From positions 10,562 through 74,561 of the forward strand of contig JAJZWL010000005.1 in NCBI GenBank assembly GCA_021846685.1: a stretch of DNA of 64,000 nt, in the 5' to 3' direction. Positions 62,787 to 64,000 of the stretch are shown in pieces (position 1 is the first letter of the stretch; the number at the start of each line of letters is the position of its first letter). The DNA comes from a bacterium. GTDB taxonomy: Bacteria > Patescibacteria > Dojkabacteria > JAKAPS01 > JAJZLI01. Below the pieces are notes generated by a model that did no database searches, had not been told where the DNA came from, and saw nothing but the letters and a program-made list of their open reading frames with translations. A program made the translations under genes and the position numbers.

Positions 62787-64000
62787 TTATGTTGTTGTTG
62801 TGTCATTATTTGGTACTATATGATTAAATATCTCTTTAAATAGCTCTTTCTTGTACTTGTTCATTTCTTGTGCACTCTCATAATCAGATTTAGCATATGC
62901 TATTTTATCTAAATCTTCAATAGTTAATCCTGGCTTTAAATACTCTATATACTTTTCTTTAAATGTTTCATATGGGGTATTGTAGTAACTATACTCCCTT
63001 ACTGTTCTTCCCTTTTTTGATTTATGTGTTCCTGTTAAGTATCCAGATGACCTATGGAAGTTTAGATATTCATTAAAGTATTCAGATAGGTATATATTAA
63101 ACTTTTCTGAGAATTCCTTCGGTATATATCCAAATCCAAAATGTTTTCTTATGATATATCCGTTCTTCATCTCTATTAGTGCATTATCATTACAATGATA
63201 TGGACGTGATCTTGTACAATCTTCTATATGCAATTTATTCAGTAATGCCACTACTACATTGTTATTGTATTCTGATCCTCCATCTGAATGAAAAGCTTCT
63301 ATTGGTGTCCAGTAGGATTGTAGTAATATGTCTAATATTACTCTCATGAATCTTTCTGATATTACAGGTACTGTAAATACATACTCTGTTTGAAGAGTAT
63401 CATCTATCATATTAATGTAGTAGAGACCTTTTTGTTCATTGTGTGTACCAGAATGAACTGTATCTACTCTAAGATACCCTGGTATACCTTTTGCTTCCAT
63501 TTTACCTATAGGTAAGAAGTGTGATTTAGTAGAATGTGTTTTTTCAAATACAATAGCTCTTCTTTTATATGCAGGGGTTAACCGTAGGTTGTTTATATGG
63601 GATTTAGATATATTAGCAAGTCTTTCAAATTCTTTTTTATGAAATATATTATACTCTCTGTCAAATAGATTACATAAAGATGAAGCAGAGATTCTTTCTG
63701 TTGCTGCATCTACCTTTACTAGTAGTATTATATCATCCCATGTATATATCTTGTGAAATGTATTTCTTTTGTATGTTTTTGATTTAAGTTTTCCATGTTT
63801 ATATTTATATATCCAAAGATCTATTGTTCTATCAGATAGCCCTGTAGAATCTGCTATTATTGCTTTAATCTTAGTTTTCAGTGTCTTTTGTTCTATCCTT
63901 TTATATTTTACTTTATTAAGGAATTGTTTGACCCAGTTGATCTTTTCTGATTTAGTATCAAAAGATATTTGAGTACACTTATTTGCTTCAAATAAAGCAT
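62787..64000 (-). CDS. DDE integrase/transposase (rve core), 5' end beyond window edge
   Basis: The minus-strand frame is open from base 64000 to the stop at 62787 (over 400 codons) without an ATG in its upstream part, so it starts outside the window. The N-terminal part has helix-turn-helix-like sequence (IADSTGLSDRTIDLWIYKYK). The catalytic core shows LRVDTVHSG (first Asp), FHSDGGSEYNN (second Asp) and CNDNALIEMKNG (Glu), the complete DDE triad of rve-type transposases. It belongs to an insertion element. The 47 bp between its stop and the ATPase gene would hold the element's end, but I cannot see a matching inverted repeat in this window. Confidence 0.85.
   Translation of the reverse strand, partial: ALFEANKCTQISFDTKSEKINWVKQFLNKVKYKRIEQKTLKTKIKAIIADSTGLSDRTIDLWIYKYKHGKLKSKTYKRNTFHKIYTWDDIILLVKVDAATERISASSLCNLFDREYNIFHKKEFERLANISKSHINNLRLTPAYKRRAIVFEKTHSTKSHFLPIGKMEAKGIPGYLRVDTVHSGTHNEQKGLYYINMIDDTLQTEYVFTVPVISERFMRVILDILLQSYWTPIEAFHSDGGSEYNNNVVVALLNKLHIEDCTRSRPYHCNDNALIEMKNGYIIRKHFGFGYIPKEFSEKFNIYLSEYFNEYLNFHRSSGYLTGTHKSKKGRTVREYSYYNTPYETFKEKYIEYLKPGLTIEDLDKIAYAKSDYESAQEMNKYKKELFKEIFNHIVPNNDTTTT

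Noticed and set aside
63769..63972. 67-codon plus-strand frame near the right edge
   Set aside because: The opposite strand is open through the whole stretch as part of the transposase, including helix-turn-helix-like sequence.

Overview
The window is very AT-rich bacterial DNA with densely packed genes, many 4-bp ATGA stop/start overlaps, and TGA used as an ordinary stop codon. The gene content points to a member of the Candidate Phyla Radiation (Patescibacteria): a row of VirB2-like two-helix pilin proteins, two TraG/HerA-type membrane ATPases, MurJ, a SpoIID-domain cell-wall protein, many family-2 and family-4 glycosyltransferases, and hardly any intermediary metabolism. TGA as a stop argues against Gracilibacteria and Absconditabacteria, which recode it. 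The phylum call is inference from content; no rRNA or ribosomal protein gene lies in the window.

Layout. (1) 1-4.8 kb, minus strand: three consecutive secreted proteins, namely a subtilase cut by the left edge, a GH18 glycoside hydrolase with six C-terminal repeats, and a protein with two lectin-like domains. (2) 4.9-13.7 kb: two large double-GT2 glycosyltransferases (one fused to a methyltransferase and a coiled coil), a divergent AbrB-type antitoxin/PIN toxin pair, and a membrane glycosyltransferase cluster. (3) 13.7-16.4 kb: an accessory area of gene remnants (including a RhuM remnant), small domain proteins (4-fold beta-flower, zinc ribbon, two KTSC-like) and a repeated promoter-like element. 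(4) 16.4-22.4 kb: further glycosyltransferases, ending in a broken GT2 gene. (5) 22.5-31.8 kb: membrane proteins, a kinase-like protein and its partner, a two-bundle SWEET-like transporter, a methyltransferase, GT4 and GT2 genes and several orphans. (6) 31.9-36.6 kb: an operon-like run of S51 peptidase, membrane TraG/HerA ATPase, deoxyribosyltransferase-like protein and replication-relaxation-family protein, then an SDR dehydrogenase. (7) 36.6-41.1 kb: AbiEii-type nucleotidyltransferase with a DUF6922-like partner, two GT2 genes and MurJ. (8) 41.4-47.4 kb: groES-groEL, an AAA/DUF4143 ATPase with a strong palindromic operator-like site, and a UvrD helicase fused to a RecB-type nuclease. (9) 47.4-51.6 kb: remnants of what looks like a tandem duplication, then seven T4SS-pilin-like genes. 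(10) 51.6-62.7 kb: hsp20, then a plus-strand run of Mre11-like nuclease, Rad50-like ATPase with a membrane segment, SpoIID protein, PP2C-like protein and propeller-like protein split at an 11-T run, smpB, a small disordered protein and a second TraG/HerA ATPase. (11) 62.8-64 kb: a DDE integrase/transposase running off the right edge.

How the genes fit together: most of the window serves the cell surface (polysaccharide synthesis and flipping, secreted hydrolases, pilin-like proteins and their probable motor ATPases). It is interspersed with DNA-processing genes, chaperones and small toxin-antitoxin loci. Initiation signals appear to fall into two kinds: several genes have a -10 hexamer 6-9 nt before the ATG and so look leaderless, whereas four small or abundant proteins carry a full AAGGAGGTGA ribosome binding site. 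No tRNA, rRNA or CRISPR array was recognised.
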